Positions 54,945 through 64,000 of a DNA stretch of 64,000 nucleotides are shown here, piece after piece. The position numbers and the translations under genes are program-made. Location of the stretch: assembly GCA_029204225.1 (NCBI GenBank), contig CM055103.1, positions 53,299,538-53,363,537 of the forward strand, read 5' to 3'. The notes under the pieces were generated by a model. It made no database searches and had not been told where the DNA came from. It saw nothing but the letters and a program-made list of their open reading frames with translations. Within the stretch, counting starts at the first letter, position 1. Each line of letters opens with the position of its first letter. This DNA comes from Diphasiastrum complanatum (Eukaryota > Streptophyta > Lycopodiopsida > Lycopodiales > Lycopodiaceae).

Positions 54945-57900
54945 CCAGTTCTGTCCTCAGAACGAGTAACTAGGGAAAACCCAATTTGTATGTCTTTAAC
55001 TCTTCCCATGAATCATTATCCTCAATTTGACCAACCAACCTAAGCAAGTACACAAAGATAGAACAATTTCTCAATTGTTTATCTCTGATCCTGAGTACTT
55101 ATTCAAGGTCCAAAGGTACATTGAGCGATAAATCTTCCAAATGGGCAAAATCTTCAATACATCAAATTGTCATCATCATATAAACTAAATTTACATGACA
55201 CACCGGATGAGCAGTCAACCAAATCAGAAGATTAACTTTAAAAGCTAACAAATCAATCATGTAACTTTCACAATTACCTTGAAAATCAATCTTTAGTCTG
55301 ACTTCAATATCAAATAAGTATTTAGAGATGGGATGATTCTCAAATTATCTGTCTCTACACTGAAATACTATATCGACCTTTTAGAAGTACACTAGAAGAT
55401 AAATTTCCCTATTGGGTTTGATTCTCTCCAATCTAATAACATCACCTTCATGTACCTCAATTTACATGAATCACTGGGTGAGTCCTCACCTTATATTGGA
55501 AATCAATGTTCAAAAGTTAAAGATCCAAAACAATTATAGTCCAAGACTATCCACAATTACTTGTAGACCTATCATAAATGCTTATTGGTACAAAACTCAT
55601 CCCACCAAAATCTCTTAGGAGATCCATCAAGATAAAAATGACTTCAACTCAGTCCTGAGTACCCCAAAATACTCTCCTGAGATAAGTGCTCTATCCTTAG
55701 CATCATATACCATAAAATAGCAACCATTCAATTTTGATAGACTTAACTGCTCCTAATTAATCGGAGATTTTAGGTTGAAAAACGGTACACAAGCATTCCT
55801 TGACTACAATTTGTAAAGGTAAGCAAATTTCTCATAAGTAAATAATTACTTGATGAAAATGCATGTGAGATCCAAACAATCTCAAATTTGCACACAAATT
55901 TAGAGTTCAAATAACAAATTTAAATTTTAACTCCACCAATTGATCAAGAATTACTCATCATCTTAAGAATCATCATATTTCCAATATAATCATCTAATGA
56001 CCTTTAAGTATCAATTTATGATCCGTCAATCATAAACATTTAGAATCTTATGATTCGTCAATCATAATCTATCGGATTCTAAACCCATACTTAATCATTT
56101 AGAGATACTGGAGTATATGCACAACATACCACTTAGGAAATATAAAGAACATTTTGAAATCTTTTCCACAAGAAAAATTACTGGATTGCAAGAATATTCT
56201 TCCATCTCGATTCTTAACCAGATTATGAGCTCCAAATTTTACAATCAACCAATGATTAAAGACCATTATAACATTTGTCTTTAACAAATAATAAACTTTA
56301 TACAATCACCTAGAACCACATCTAGAGATTATAAAGTTTTGCTGAATTCCAACTGAATTCAGTGGTTATCCTTGACATTAGTTAGACTCTGTCATCCAAT
56401 GTATGTATATAAGCTCACTGGGATATAGTCAATAACTTAGGATATTTCTACTTCAAAAAATGTTCTAGGAATTGGTTGTGAATTTGATCCTATACCCAGA
56501 TATAGGATCAAATTTACAACCAATTCCAGGAGATAATTCTAACAATTGAAATCTCTCATGCTTCTTTAGTGTCACTCAAAGAATACCATTTCATATTGTA
56601 CCCAACATGGATAAACATAATGTATCATCCCAATACAATAGAATATATCCTAACCCAAAAGAACCATAGATTTCAACAAAAACCGAATATCATATTGTCC
56701 TGGAAATCCAGATCTACTGATCAATCAACTGATTACGCATGTAACATGCATCCATGCATGCATACAGGTCTTTCCATACATTTTCATCAACAGACAAGCA
56801 CTACACTGAGTTACAAGCATGCATGCATCAGAACATTTCGAAAATTTTGCAAATTTTAGTTCAAAAATTGCCAAACTTAATCCGACAGCCATAACTTTCT
56901 CTATAGGACACCAAATTGGTCATTGTAAAACACAGTACGGAGGGAGAGTGGGTCTAAAGGCACTTGACATGTCACCCTACACCCTTGGATTCACACCTGC
57001 GAGCAATAAATGCATGAAATACAGGTAGGAGGGTGCACTTTTGTGGAGAGGAATCATCAAAAAACACATCCCAGCCCAAAAAGCCTTGAATCAGAGGTTG
57101 CAAGCACTCTACTAAGGTTCATTAGAGAGGCATAGAAGCTTCTAACAGGTCCAGCAAGCAATCATAAGCTCAGATCATGCAAAAAATGCATTTTTGGCCT
57201 CCTTCAACAAGCAAAACTTCAACATGATGGTGTCTAATGCTCACCTATCCAAATTGGATGCATGATGGCTCAAAAAAGACGCAATCCATCATATATTTAA
57301 GCTTGTTACAAGAACCAACAGTTTCAGATCCCCAATTGAGAGGTATTCATGCTCAAAAATCATCAAAAATACACTAATTTTTGTTGTTTTGAGCCCCCTA
57401 ATGGTGTCTAATCCCTTCCGAAATTCATGACAGCTCAGGGACAGCTTCATTACATCTCTAAAAAGTTCATAACAAGTATTCTCTGAGAATTTTGAGATCT
57501 ACCCCAAAATTAGTCCAAAAAACATCAAAAAACCTTGGTTTTTGACCAATTTTGACCAAAATTTGTGGAAAAAATTCACAAATTCGTGAAATCAGATCCA
57601 AATCCCTGTAAATACATTGCATGAAAGCACCAAAATTTCTGATTCTAGTCAAAGATGGTTTCTATAGCCCATTTATGGTCCAAAAACACCAGTTTTTGGT
57701 CCAAAATCACTATCTAATCAACCTTTTGACTATTCCAACATCATGCAATCATTAGATCCAATCATTAATGACTGTAAAACAGCAAGTTCCATCTGGAAAA
57801 CTTACTACACCAGTACCTATGATCAATTTCAAGCAAAAAGCTTCAATTCTAGGTGAAAAATCCACTAAAACCATCAAAAATCCATTGATTTCCACCAAAA

Positions 57901-58072
57901 ACTATGGAGAAACCTCATAATTATGATCTTTAGGCTGAAAGTACACCAAATTTAGAGAAGTCACCTACTTGGAGATCAATTCCACCACCTGGAAGTAACA
58001 TGCAAGGAGAAATCCACAAAAACTGAGAAAATACAAGAAGTAGCTCCACCTTCTGATTGATGCAAATCCATA

Positions 58073-58084
58073 GCTTTGATACCA
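58073..58084 (-). promoter_or_regulatory. Primer-binding site of the non-coding LTR element
   Basis: The minus strand reads TGGTATCAAAGC, one base from the usual TGGTATCAGAGC initiator tRNA-Met site, one base inside the 5' LTR. Copia-type elements commonly use this primer. Confidence 0.88.
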
Positions 58085-58085
58085 C

Positions 58086-58574
58086 TATAAGGATCACCAT
58101 ATGAAGATCTGACTAGATCCTGTTGCAAAACAACCAAAAGGACATCTGTGGAGAAAAACCACCCATCCAAATCTAGATCCCTCCTGGAGTTTCCTCCTAG
58201 ACCTAGCCCCCAAGCCATAGTGAAGAACCTAAGAGAGAGGAGGAGAAACAGGCTCAAGAAACTGAATTTCCAATAGGAGGATGGGCAAGTTTCCAATGGA
58301 CATATTCTCCTCATGAGAGAGAGAATATTCTCCCTAGGATCCCCATGCAACCTATGTTGAGCTATTAACCTCCTATTCTTGCATTAAGGCAGTCATTCAC
58401 TATGCATGTGCTCCTATGTCCAATTATAGGTCTGGGCCCTCATATGATTACTAATTACTTTACAAGCCAGGCCCGGAATGACGAGGCATAACCAACAACC
58501 ACATACACCTAGAGTGACCGGCTATCCACGTCAAAAATTATTCCAATTCCTTTATACAGGACATGGACGTAACA
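58086..58574 (-). repeat. 5' LTR of the non-coding LTR element (minus sense)
   Basis: 489 bases, colinear with the LTR at 54458-54929. Followed on the right by the TCTTG target duplication. Confidence 0.93.
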
Positions 58575-58579
58575 TCTTG

Positions 58580-59272
58580 ATTCTTGGATAGCCCAAGAAC
58601 ATCAAGAACTGAGATGTCAGGGATATGCAAGATCTACACCACAATCTCAGCCTGTTTAGTTTACTTGTATGCTGAAACTACTTCAAAACAAGAACAAGAA
58701 ATCTATTCCACTCTAATCCACATTGCACAAACGAAAGAAAGCAGGAAATTTAATCTATTCCACAACTAATCTACAACCACATTCAAAAAATGGAAGCATG
58801 TTTATAAAAGAATCACTCAAGAAAGCTGTCGTGAACAAGGAGCTTCAAGAATGCCAAGAACTCGTGGAGGCCCTTCTTTATTCAACAAGAGCAAATGACA
58901 TTACAAGTAAAGCTCCCTCACAAGAGAGGGGATCTCTTAAATGGACCAAGAGGCTACCCATGTGGAGCCTAAGTGACAATTCCACTAATTTACAAACTCG
59001 AAGTGGAATTAGCTCTTCCACTAGAGGTCACCATCACAAGGTGGCTCACTCTAGTTTATTTAAGAGGGGTCTACATTTCTAGAAACACTACTAGCTCCTA
59101 CATGGTCATTCCTTCTCTGGAATTCACCATGAACTGTATTCCGAGTTGGTAATTCTCGGCTCTCACCTTCATCCTTCTCTGTTCCTTCTGAGACCTCCTC
59201 GGTCAAGGGTGAGAGGTGCTCTTAATAACAACTCAGCTCAGCATCTTGGGGATTCTTTGAAATCTGCCAACA
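58580..59272 (-). mobile_element. 3' LTR (partial) of a minus-strand LTR element
   Basis: In minus sense it begins TGTTGGCAGATTTC at 59272, directly after a purine tract, and runs leftwards to the insertion at 58579. Its far end is probably left of 54453, split off by the inserted element. No coding. Confidence 0.5.
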
Positions 59273-59286
59273 TCATCCCCCCCTAA
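59273..59286 (-). promoter_or_regulatory. Polypurine tract of the minus-strand LTR element
   Basis: The minus strand reads TTAGGGGGGGATGA immediately before TGTTGGCAG, the expected purine tract plus LTR start. Confidence 0.8.
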
Positions 59287-60623
59287 TCTATTGCAGGACC
59301 CACTGCAACACATGTAGAATGACGTTATTTCGCTTGGCACTTGGAAAAGCGTGGATCTTCAATCGTTTCCGTAAAACCAAGTGCTTATTTTTCACAAAAT
59401 TGGAGATCTCTCAATGTCCTCTACATCCCAGCCCGCTTGAAAACCTCTTGCGAGTCTTGCTCTCCTCGTCATCTTGTAGTCTATTTCCGCTCGCTAATCT
59501 TTCTTCCTAAGGCTTCGAATACTTGGAAGCGGAGCTTGCTTCCAAAGGAAAGTGGCCCCAAGTACTCTCGTACTTTCTCAAAAAAGCCGAACTCTTGTCA
59601 GTCTTCTATCATTGTGACGTACCGGGAAGACATCAAGGCCGCTTTGTATTAAAGTCGGGCCATCATTTCATGATCATCTTCAAATTGGAAAGCCACATTG
59701 GGATTGATCCAAATTGGATTTAAGCCATGATCCCAAAAACATTCTTGATGCATCAGGAAGGCCATTGATCTGCAATACTCAACACTTTCTCTTATGCACA
59801 TATCAGCGTTAGATTTATATTTGTGCCCGAAATCCAGCAATTGTAATCTCCAGTCGTCCGTTGATATGCTATCTGAAATTCTTGGAATTACCGGCCAGTT
59901 CACCACTTCGACTCGCAGTTGCTCTGTTGGCCAGGGATTTCTTCGTCTGATCAGCATATAAAAAGGATCAATCCTTTCCCATGTTGACGCCTTCAGATAT
60001 TCTTTCAATCGCCTGCTATCCTTTAGGACTTTTTTCGGTCACTCAGACTGTGGTTGTAGTGCAGCAATGATCTCAACCCTTGTGGAGTACTAGCTTTGAT
60101 CTATTTCATCTATGTCGCCTCTCATGTTGCGAGGGTATTTTCTTTCAAGTCTTTTGGACTCTTTGGTGTTCGCCATATTGTTTCTTGGCCTGACAGGTGA
60201 GGTTGTCTTTCGTTGCTAGGAAGGTTTCGCCAAGTAATCATCCAGGGCCTTAGTGCCCATATCGCTCTCTTTTGCCTACTTGCTTGTGAGAGGCTCAGCT
60301 TCACCCGCATCCATAGGTCTAGGTGAGAATCTTCTGATCTCTGGCGGATCAGTCAGGGGGTCATCATCGCCACCAATGTCGGTGTTAGTTTCTAGGAAAT
60401 CAGAGATGGTGTGATCTAGAGATAGAGGCATGGGAATGACTGGTTTAAGAGGAGATGGATTCAACAGATTGTACGCCGCACCGGAGGAACTATGTAGGGT
60501 CTTCGTCACCTCTTCTAACTGCTTTTGAGACTCAAGGATGACTTTTGTCTGTTTTGCTGCAGCGTTCTCATAATTTCTCTTTTCGGCTTCTCTTTCCTGA
60601 ATCAACCATATATACTTCTCCAT
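59287..60623 (-). pseudogene. Unrecognised long frame of an LTR element, next to its 3' LTR
   Basis: A single reading frame can be followed from an ATG at 60623 to about 59290, broken by stops. N-terminus: MEKYIWLIQEREAEKRNYEN then KQTKVILESQKQLEEVTKTL, a likely coiled coil. Middle: acidic and proline-rich. C-terminal half: folded-looking (LKASTWERIDPFYMLIRRRN, DDWRLQLLDFGHKYKSNADM, ECFWDHGLNPIWINPNVAF, EFGFFEKVREYLGPLS). Most stops are TAG, TGA or TAA where CAG, CGA or CAA would restore the frame. I see no zinc knuckle, protease, RT or integrase motif. It lies directly before the purine tract, so it is either an extra 3' gene or the only protein of a short element. Function unknown. Confidence 0.6.
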
Positions 60624-60664
60624 CTGGATGGCTGGAGCTTGTGGAGCTTGGAATCGTATATCTT

Positions 60665-61545
60665 TGGGCTTATTACATGGTACAACCCGAAGGTTATATT
60701 ATCGAGGGTAAACACAATCATGTGTATAAACTCCATAAGTCACTGTATGGCTTGAAGCAATCTGCTCGAGCATGGTTTCAAAGGATCAATACTTTCCTTA
60801 TTGATCATGGCTACACACCTAGCTCTTCAGATTCAAATGTTTACTTCAAAGCAGTGCAACAATCTTTTATCATTATCACTTTATATGTGGATGATACATT
60901 GCTTTCAACAATAGTACTGATCTGATAAAAGAAGCCAAGACAATGCTATCTTTTGATTTCGACATCACCGATCTGGGCGAAGCTCATTTCTGCCTTGGTT
61001 TACAAATCCACAGAGGCAGAAAACAGAAGTTGGTTAACATTACACAACAAAGGTACATCTACAACATGTTAGTCAGATATAATCTGATTAATTGCAAGTT
61101 AGCTCTCTCACCAATGGAACCAGGTCTCAAATTGTCAAAGGACCAATGTCCCCAAACAATTCACGACAACTTACCATTCTATTATAAGATCTCTTATGTA
61201 CGCCATGATCTATACCAAGCCAGACATAGCTTTTGCAGTCAGCTCTCTCAGTCAGTTTATGACTAATCCTGGTATAACACATTGGAAGGCTCTTATCAGA
61301 GTCATGAGATATCTTTGAGCTATTATGGACTTTTGCATTTGTTATGGAGCAGTCGACAACGACAAGCTCAAGCAACCTTTGATAGCTCTTTCTTCCACTG
61401 AATCAGAGTATATCGTTGTCTCTCAAGCTACAAAGGAAGCAATTTGGTTGAGGAACTTACTCTCAGACATCGATCTGAATCAACATGCTCCGATTATTTT
61501 GTGATAATCAAAGTGCCATTGCTTTATCAGTCAATCCTAGGTGGC
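60665..61545 (+). pseudogene. Copia reverse transcriptase-RNase H fragment
   Basis: Begins near 60670 at YMVQPEGYIIEGKHNHVYKL and HKSLYGLKQSARAWFQRINT. It continues to FIIITLYVDDTLL (catalytic YVDD near 60895), then after a one-base shift to MLSFDFDITDLGEAHFCLGLQI, NITQQRYIYNMLVRYNLINC and LSPMEPGLKLSKDQCP. It ends in RNase H pieces (ALSSTESEYIVVSQATKEAI, WLRNLLSDIDLNQHAP) to about 61540. Frameshifts occur near 60910, 61200 and 61480. Its left edge adjoins the unrelated minus-strand frame at 60.6 kb. Confidence 0.93.
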
Positions 61546-61659
61546 TCGACTATATTCTGGTCTCGCAATGATGGGAGGCTCCTGAAAATCTCGATTCACA
61601 TCTTGGAAAACTTCACCGTTGTTTTTTCCCGCACAATTTAGATTTCAACACTGCCCGAC

Positions 61660-61779
61660 TCGACCTCATGGAGAAGGTGCAGTATCATTTAATAAAGATT
61701 CGACGAGAAGCGAATAAAAGCCTGCAGTTTTTGCATCTCGCAGGTGTTGTGGGACCGCCACCAATTTTGGTGGGGGATA
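61660..61779 (+). pseudogene. 3' end of an LTR-element internal region with polypurine tract
   Basis: A short frame near 61672-61775 ends GVVGPPPILVGDTV. Its last codons overlap TTTTGGTGGGGGATAC, a purine-rich tract just before TGTTGG at 61780. The protein piece is too short to assign. Confidence 0.5.
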
Positions 61780-62200
61780 CTGTTGGAGGGTTTGCGGATC
61801 CCAAGACAACCCTAACCCTAGTTAGTAAGTGAGAGGGATTGGGCACCCTGCATGTGTAAGTCCAACTCGATGATCACATAGTTATTGGATTAGTTACAAG
61901 TCAATAAAAGGACTTTAGGCCTTTTTGCGAGACTTTTAATGTCGTAGGGCCTAAATGTCAAGTTAGTGAATAAAGTTGGATTTCTCTTCAATTTGGATGG
62001 TTCCCACTCTTTTTTAAATTTGAATAATTAGGGAGACAGAAATGGACCATTAGAATTCAGAGGCTAGGGTCCTCCTCTCTATTATAAAAAGGGACCAACT
62101 CGAGTTCCTACGGATGCTCATTTCTTCATTTCAATAAAGCAGATTGGTTCTCTTGTGAAATGGATTTATGAATGTCCTTGCTCTCTATCACTTTTCCTCC
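61780..62200 (+). mobile_element. 3' LTR or LTR remnant, plus orientation
   Basis: Starts TGTTGGAGGG after the purine tract. It holds TATTATAAAAAGGG (TATA box) at 62079-62092 and TTCAATAAAGC (poly(A) signal) about 50 bases later, as in a normal LTR. The right end is not defined; no second copy in the window. Confidence 0.6.
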
Positions 62201-62549
62201 ATCTCTCATGTTTTTATTGAGCATTAGAGGAGTTCTCAATATCAAAAAGACCCTTTGTAAAGATACTTTTATTTTTTTTCTTTAGTTTCGACTGTCACTA
62301 GGCCAATCAAAATGCACAGATTTGAAATCTACGTAACATAGTTCAAATTAACTAAAAAATAAAAACGCAATATAGAAAACTTTGAAATTTGTGTCTTGGC
62401 AGCATGGACGTATCCCATTGGTTTCTTCTTCCTACTCGACACGTGCTAATCTGTCCGACGAAAAATACCTCAAGTTAAATTTACTTGACTATGTTGGTTA
62501 GTATAATGAAATTTTCTAACTATACTAGTTACAATTATAGAAATATAGT
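62201..62549. other. No gene seen
   Basis: AT-rich sequence between the LTR and the coding-looking right end. Nothing recognised. Confidence 0.35.
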
Positions 62550-63940
62550 ATGTACACTTACATAAAATATGGTATACGCAGTAACTATGACTATGTTGGC
62601 ATTCACATTAGATTAAATGTGATACGAAAAATTGAAATTAAGTATCATATCAGAGAGATTTTTGGCGCCCAAGCTTTGAAAATAGCAATGGTAAGGAGAC
62701 CCAGATCTACAATCGATTCTGTGATTCTTTACAATGAGAAAGATGAAACTGATAACTGGAAGCCAACATAATATACGAAGAACTCATGGGTATTGCTGCA
62801 TCCATCATCAAAGGGCAATTTTCGACAAAAGAAAAGAGCAAAAATGACTTACAAATCTAATTGGAAAGCAAAAATTTTGGAGTTTAATATGTACATGTTT
62901 TCAGGACTGCACAACCAAATTCTGACGTATTTTATGACCATTATGTCAGATTCAGAGATATACTTAGTAAGCTTGTTTTCTCCATAGGTCCAGTCCAGTA
63001 CATGCATTATACTGAACTTGTTCATTTCTTCCCAACTTTCAGACATGGACTAGATAGAATGTTCACCAAATTGTTTGATCTTTTCAAAAGCAATTCAATG
63101 TGTCCGTATTGCAACAAGAAATGTCGATTGGTTGAATTTCATAGTGGTTTCGTACTTTTCCTATTAGTCTAGATCCCAGATGATGATGAAGTTTCTGTTG
63201 CTGACCCTCCTTTTGCACCATCCTCTGTTCAGTCAGCTATTAAGGATATCAGTCACTTTCTTATCGACATTCCTGATAAGGAAAGTGACTTTATTGATGT
63301 AAATACTAATATTCTCCGGGATTCTTTTATTGGCCAAAATACATCTGATGATGAATCCAAATCTATGGAGGAGTCAAAATGTCTTTTCAATTTGCCTGTA
63401 TATTATATTAATGACGATGTATATTTTACTACTGCTGATTTATGTAAATTTTTTTACTATCATGAGAACGAGGTTCTATGTTTATTATCCGGCACAATTT
63501 CCGAATTCTCCGACTTTGTAGATTTTGTAAATAGATGACCTTGTTGCTGGTATTGATTTTGATGATGAATTCATGGAATTTCAATCCCAGATGGGCTTCC
63601 CTCGTCCATCATTAATGCATTTCACTAATGATTCCACTTCAGTACGTGGTCATTATATTGATCATCCTGATCTGGTTGCTGCTGATGATGAAGAATGTGT
63701 AAGTGTTTAATCTTCCTTGCATTTGAATGTTTGCAATCACTGAATGTGTTTTTGCTAACATATTTCCTATTGCAGGATGCTCTCATAATAGATGATTTTG
63801 CTGTGAGACGAGGTGGTTTCAGACAACACGCATCCTTGTTCCAGAGGGACAGTGGACTGGGCTACTATCTTAGGCATTTCCTGAAGAATGAGATTTGTAT
63901 TGCTCATTCCAGGCTGAGCTCGGTGGGGAGAGCCTTATAA
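62550..63940 (+). pseudogene. Unidentified gene or gene fragment at the right edge, with intron
   Basis: Coding-looking protein can be followed on the plus strand in several pieces: 62550-62771 (IRSNYDYVGIHIRLNVIRKI ... FGAQALKIAMVRRPRSTIDS), about 62906-63170 (TAQPNSDVFYDHYVRFRDIL ... CPYCNKKCRLVEFHSG), 63173-63537 (DDDEVSVADPPFAPSSVQS ... DLCKFFYYHENEVLCLLSG) and 63530-63698 (IDDLVAGIDFDDEFMEFQSQ ... GHYIDHPDLVAADDEEC). The last joins in frame across a GTAAGT-TTGCAG intron (63699-63775) to DALIIDDFAVRRGGFRQHAS ... SRLSSVGRAL, stop at 63938. A stop near 63170 and a frame change near 63530 break it. I do not recognise the family. CPYC..KC may bind zinc. It may continue past the window. Confidence 0.45.
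63699..63775 (+). other. 77-bp intron in the unidentified right-edge gene
   Basis: Donor TGT|GTAAGT and acceptor CTATTGCAG|GAT flank an AT-rich stretch. Removal keeps the frame (…DEEC|DALIIDDF…). A clean small intron suggests a host-type gene or a spliced transposon gene rather than random sequence. Confidence 0.6.
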
Positions 63941-64000
63941 TGGCAGTTAAAGCTTTATCATTTTACCTAGGAGGACATAAATTTGTTAAGACGAATAAGA

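Larger units (their letters stand above)
54453..58579 (-). mobile_element. Complete non-coding LTR retrotransposon (LARD-type) with 5-bp target duplication
   Basis: The element 54458-58574 is flanked by TCTTG on both sides (54453-54457 and 58575-58579). LTRs at 54458-54929 and 58086-58574 match along their length; by hand I count about 23 substitutions, 21 of them transitions, and two gaps (11 and 6 bases). In minus sense LTRs start TGTTACGTCC and end TCCTTATA. A primer site lies inside the right LTR and a purine tract inside the left LTR, fixing minus orientation. The 3.16-kb internal region has no frame over about 100 codons and nothing like gag or pol. It must have been mobilised by another element's proteins. 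A diverged relative of its LTR lies at 23.85-24.28 kb. Confidence 0.92.

Noticed and set aside
62550-62771. Endogenous rolling-circle Rep gene
   Set aside because: Only a loose resemblance in one stretch. No HUH motif, no YxxK in proper context and no helicase Walker A could be found, so the gene is left as unidentified.

Overview
The window looks like nuclear DNA of a vascular plant with a large, transposon-rich genome. The evidence is a COQ8/ABC1-type gene split by GT-AG introns up to 4.5 kb long that contain retrotransposon debris, a plant-type A20/AN1 stress-associated protein gene, and many nested and decayed Copia and Gypsy LTR retrotransposons. A fern, lycophyte or gymnosperm would fit the long introns, but the sequence seen here does not settle the lineage. 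No bacterial, organellar or CRISPR feature is visible.

Layout. 1-7.2 kb: mostly non-coding, with one orphan first exon of a DFR/CCR-like reductase (1301-1433, minus) and a ~46-bp minisatellite (6725-7085) just upstream of the COQ8 gene. 7265-18750: complete eight-exon COQ8/ABC1 gene on the plus strand (713 residues). Intron 2 carries a GA microsatellite and a perfect 128-bp duplication, intron 4 carries a dead Gypsy fragment, and intron 6 uses a GC donor. 19.3-27.4 kb: Copia reverse transcriptase scrap, a Copia element with its 5' LTR and gag-protease ('family A' copy 1), a diverged LTR, a Copia integrase fragment and a Gypsy RNase H-integrase fragment, the last three on the minus strand. 27.4-34.9 kb: the gene-bearing island with the A20/AN1 gene (30374-30907, minus), a GC-rich upstream region and an RY/G-box cluster.

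34.9-62.2 kb is almost entirely LTR retrotransposons inserted next to or inside one another: a Gypsy 5' end (LTR, primer site, gag), family A copy 2, a Gypsy integrase, another Gypsy 5' end through to reverse transcriptase, a minus-strand Gypsy 5' end with a tRNA-Asp-type primer site, a gag/protease fragment, a Copia RNase H with a 26-G polypurine tract, a LINE zinc-binding domain, an internally deleted Gypsy, a structurally complete non-coding LTR element (54458-58574, matching LTRs, target duplication, primer site and polypurine tract), a minus-strand LTR element whose last reading frame I do not recognise, and a Copia reverse transcriptase. 62.5-64.0 kb holds an unidentified coding-looking region with at least one in-frame intron.

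Only the COQ8 and A20/AN1 genes look intact. The retroelement frames are broken, and many of their stops are explained by a single C-to-T change, as expected for methylated repeats. The best candidates for something undescribed are the unidentified right-end gene, the unrecognised frame at 59.3-60.6 kb, the complete non-autonomous LTR element and the double primer-binding site of Copia family A.
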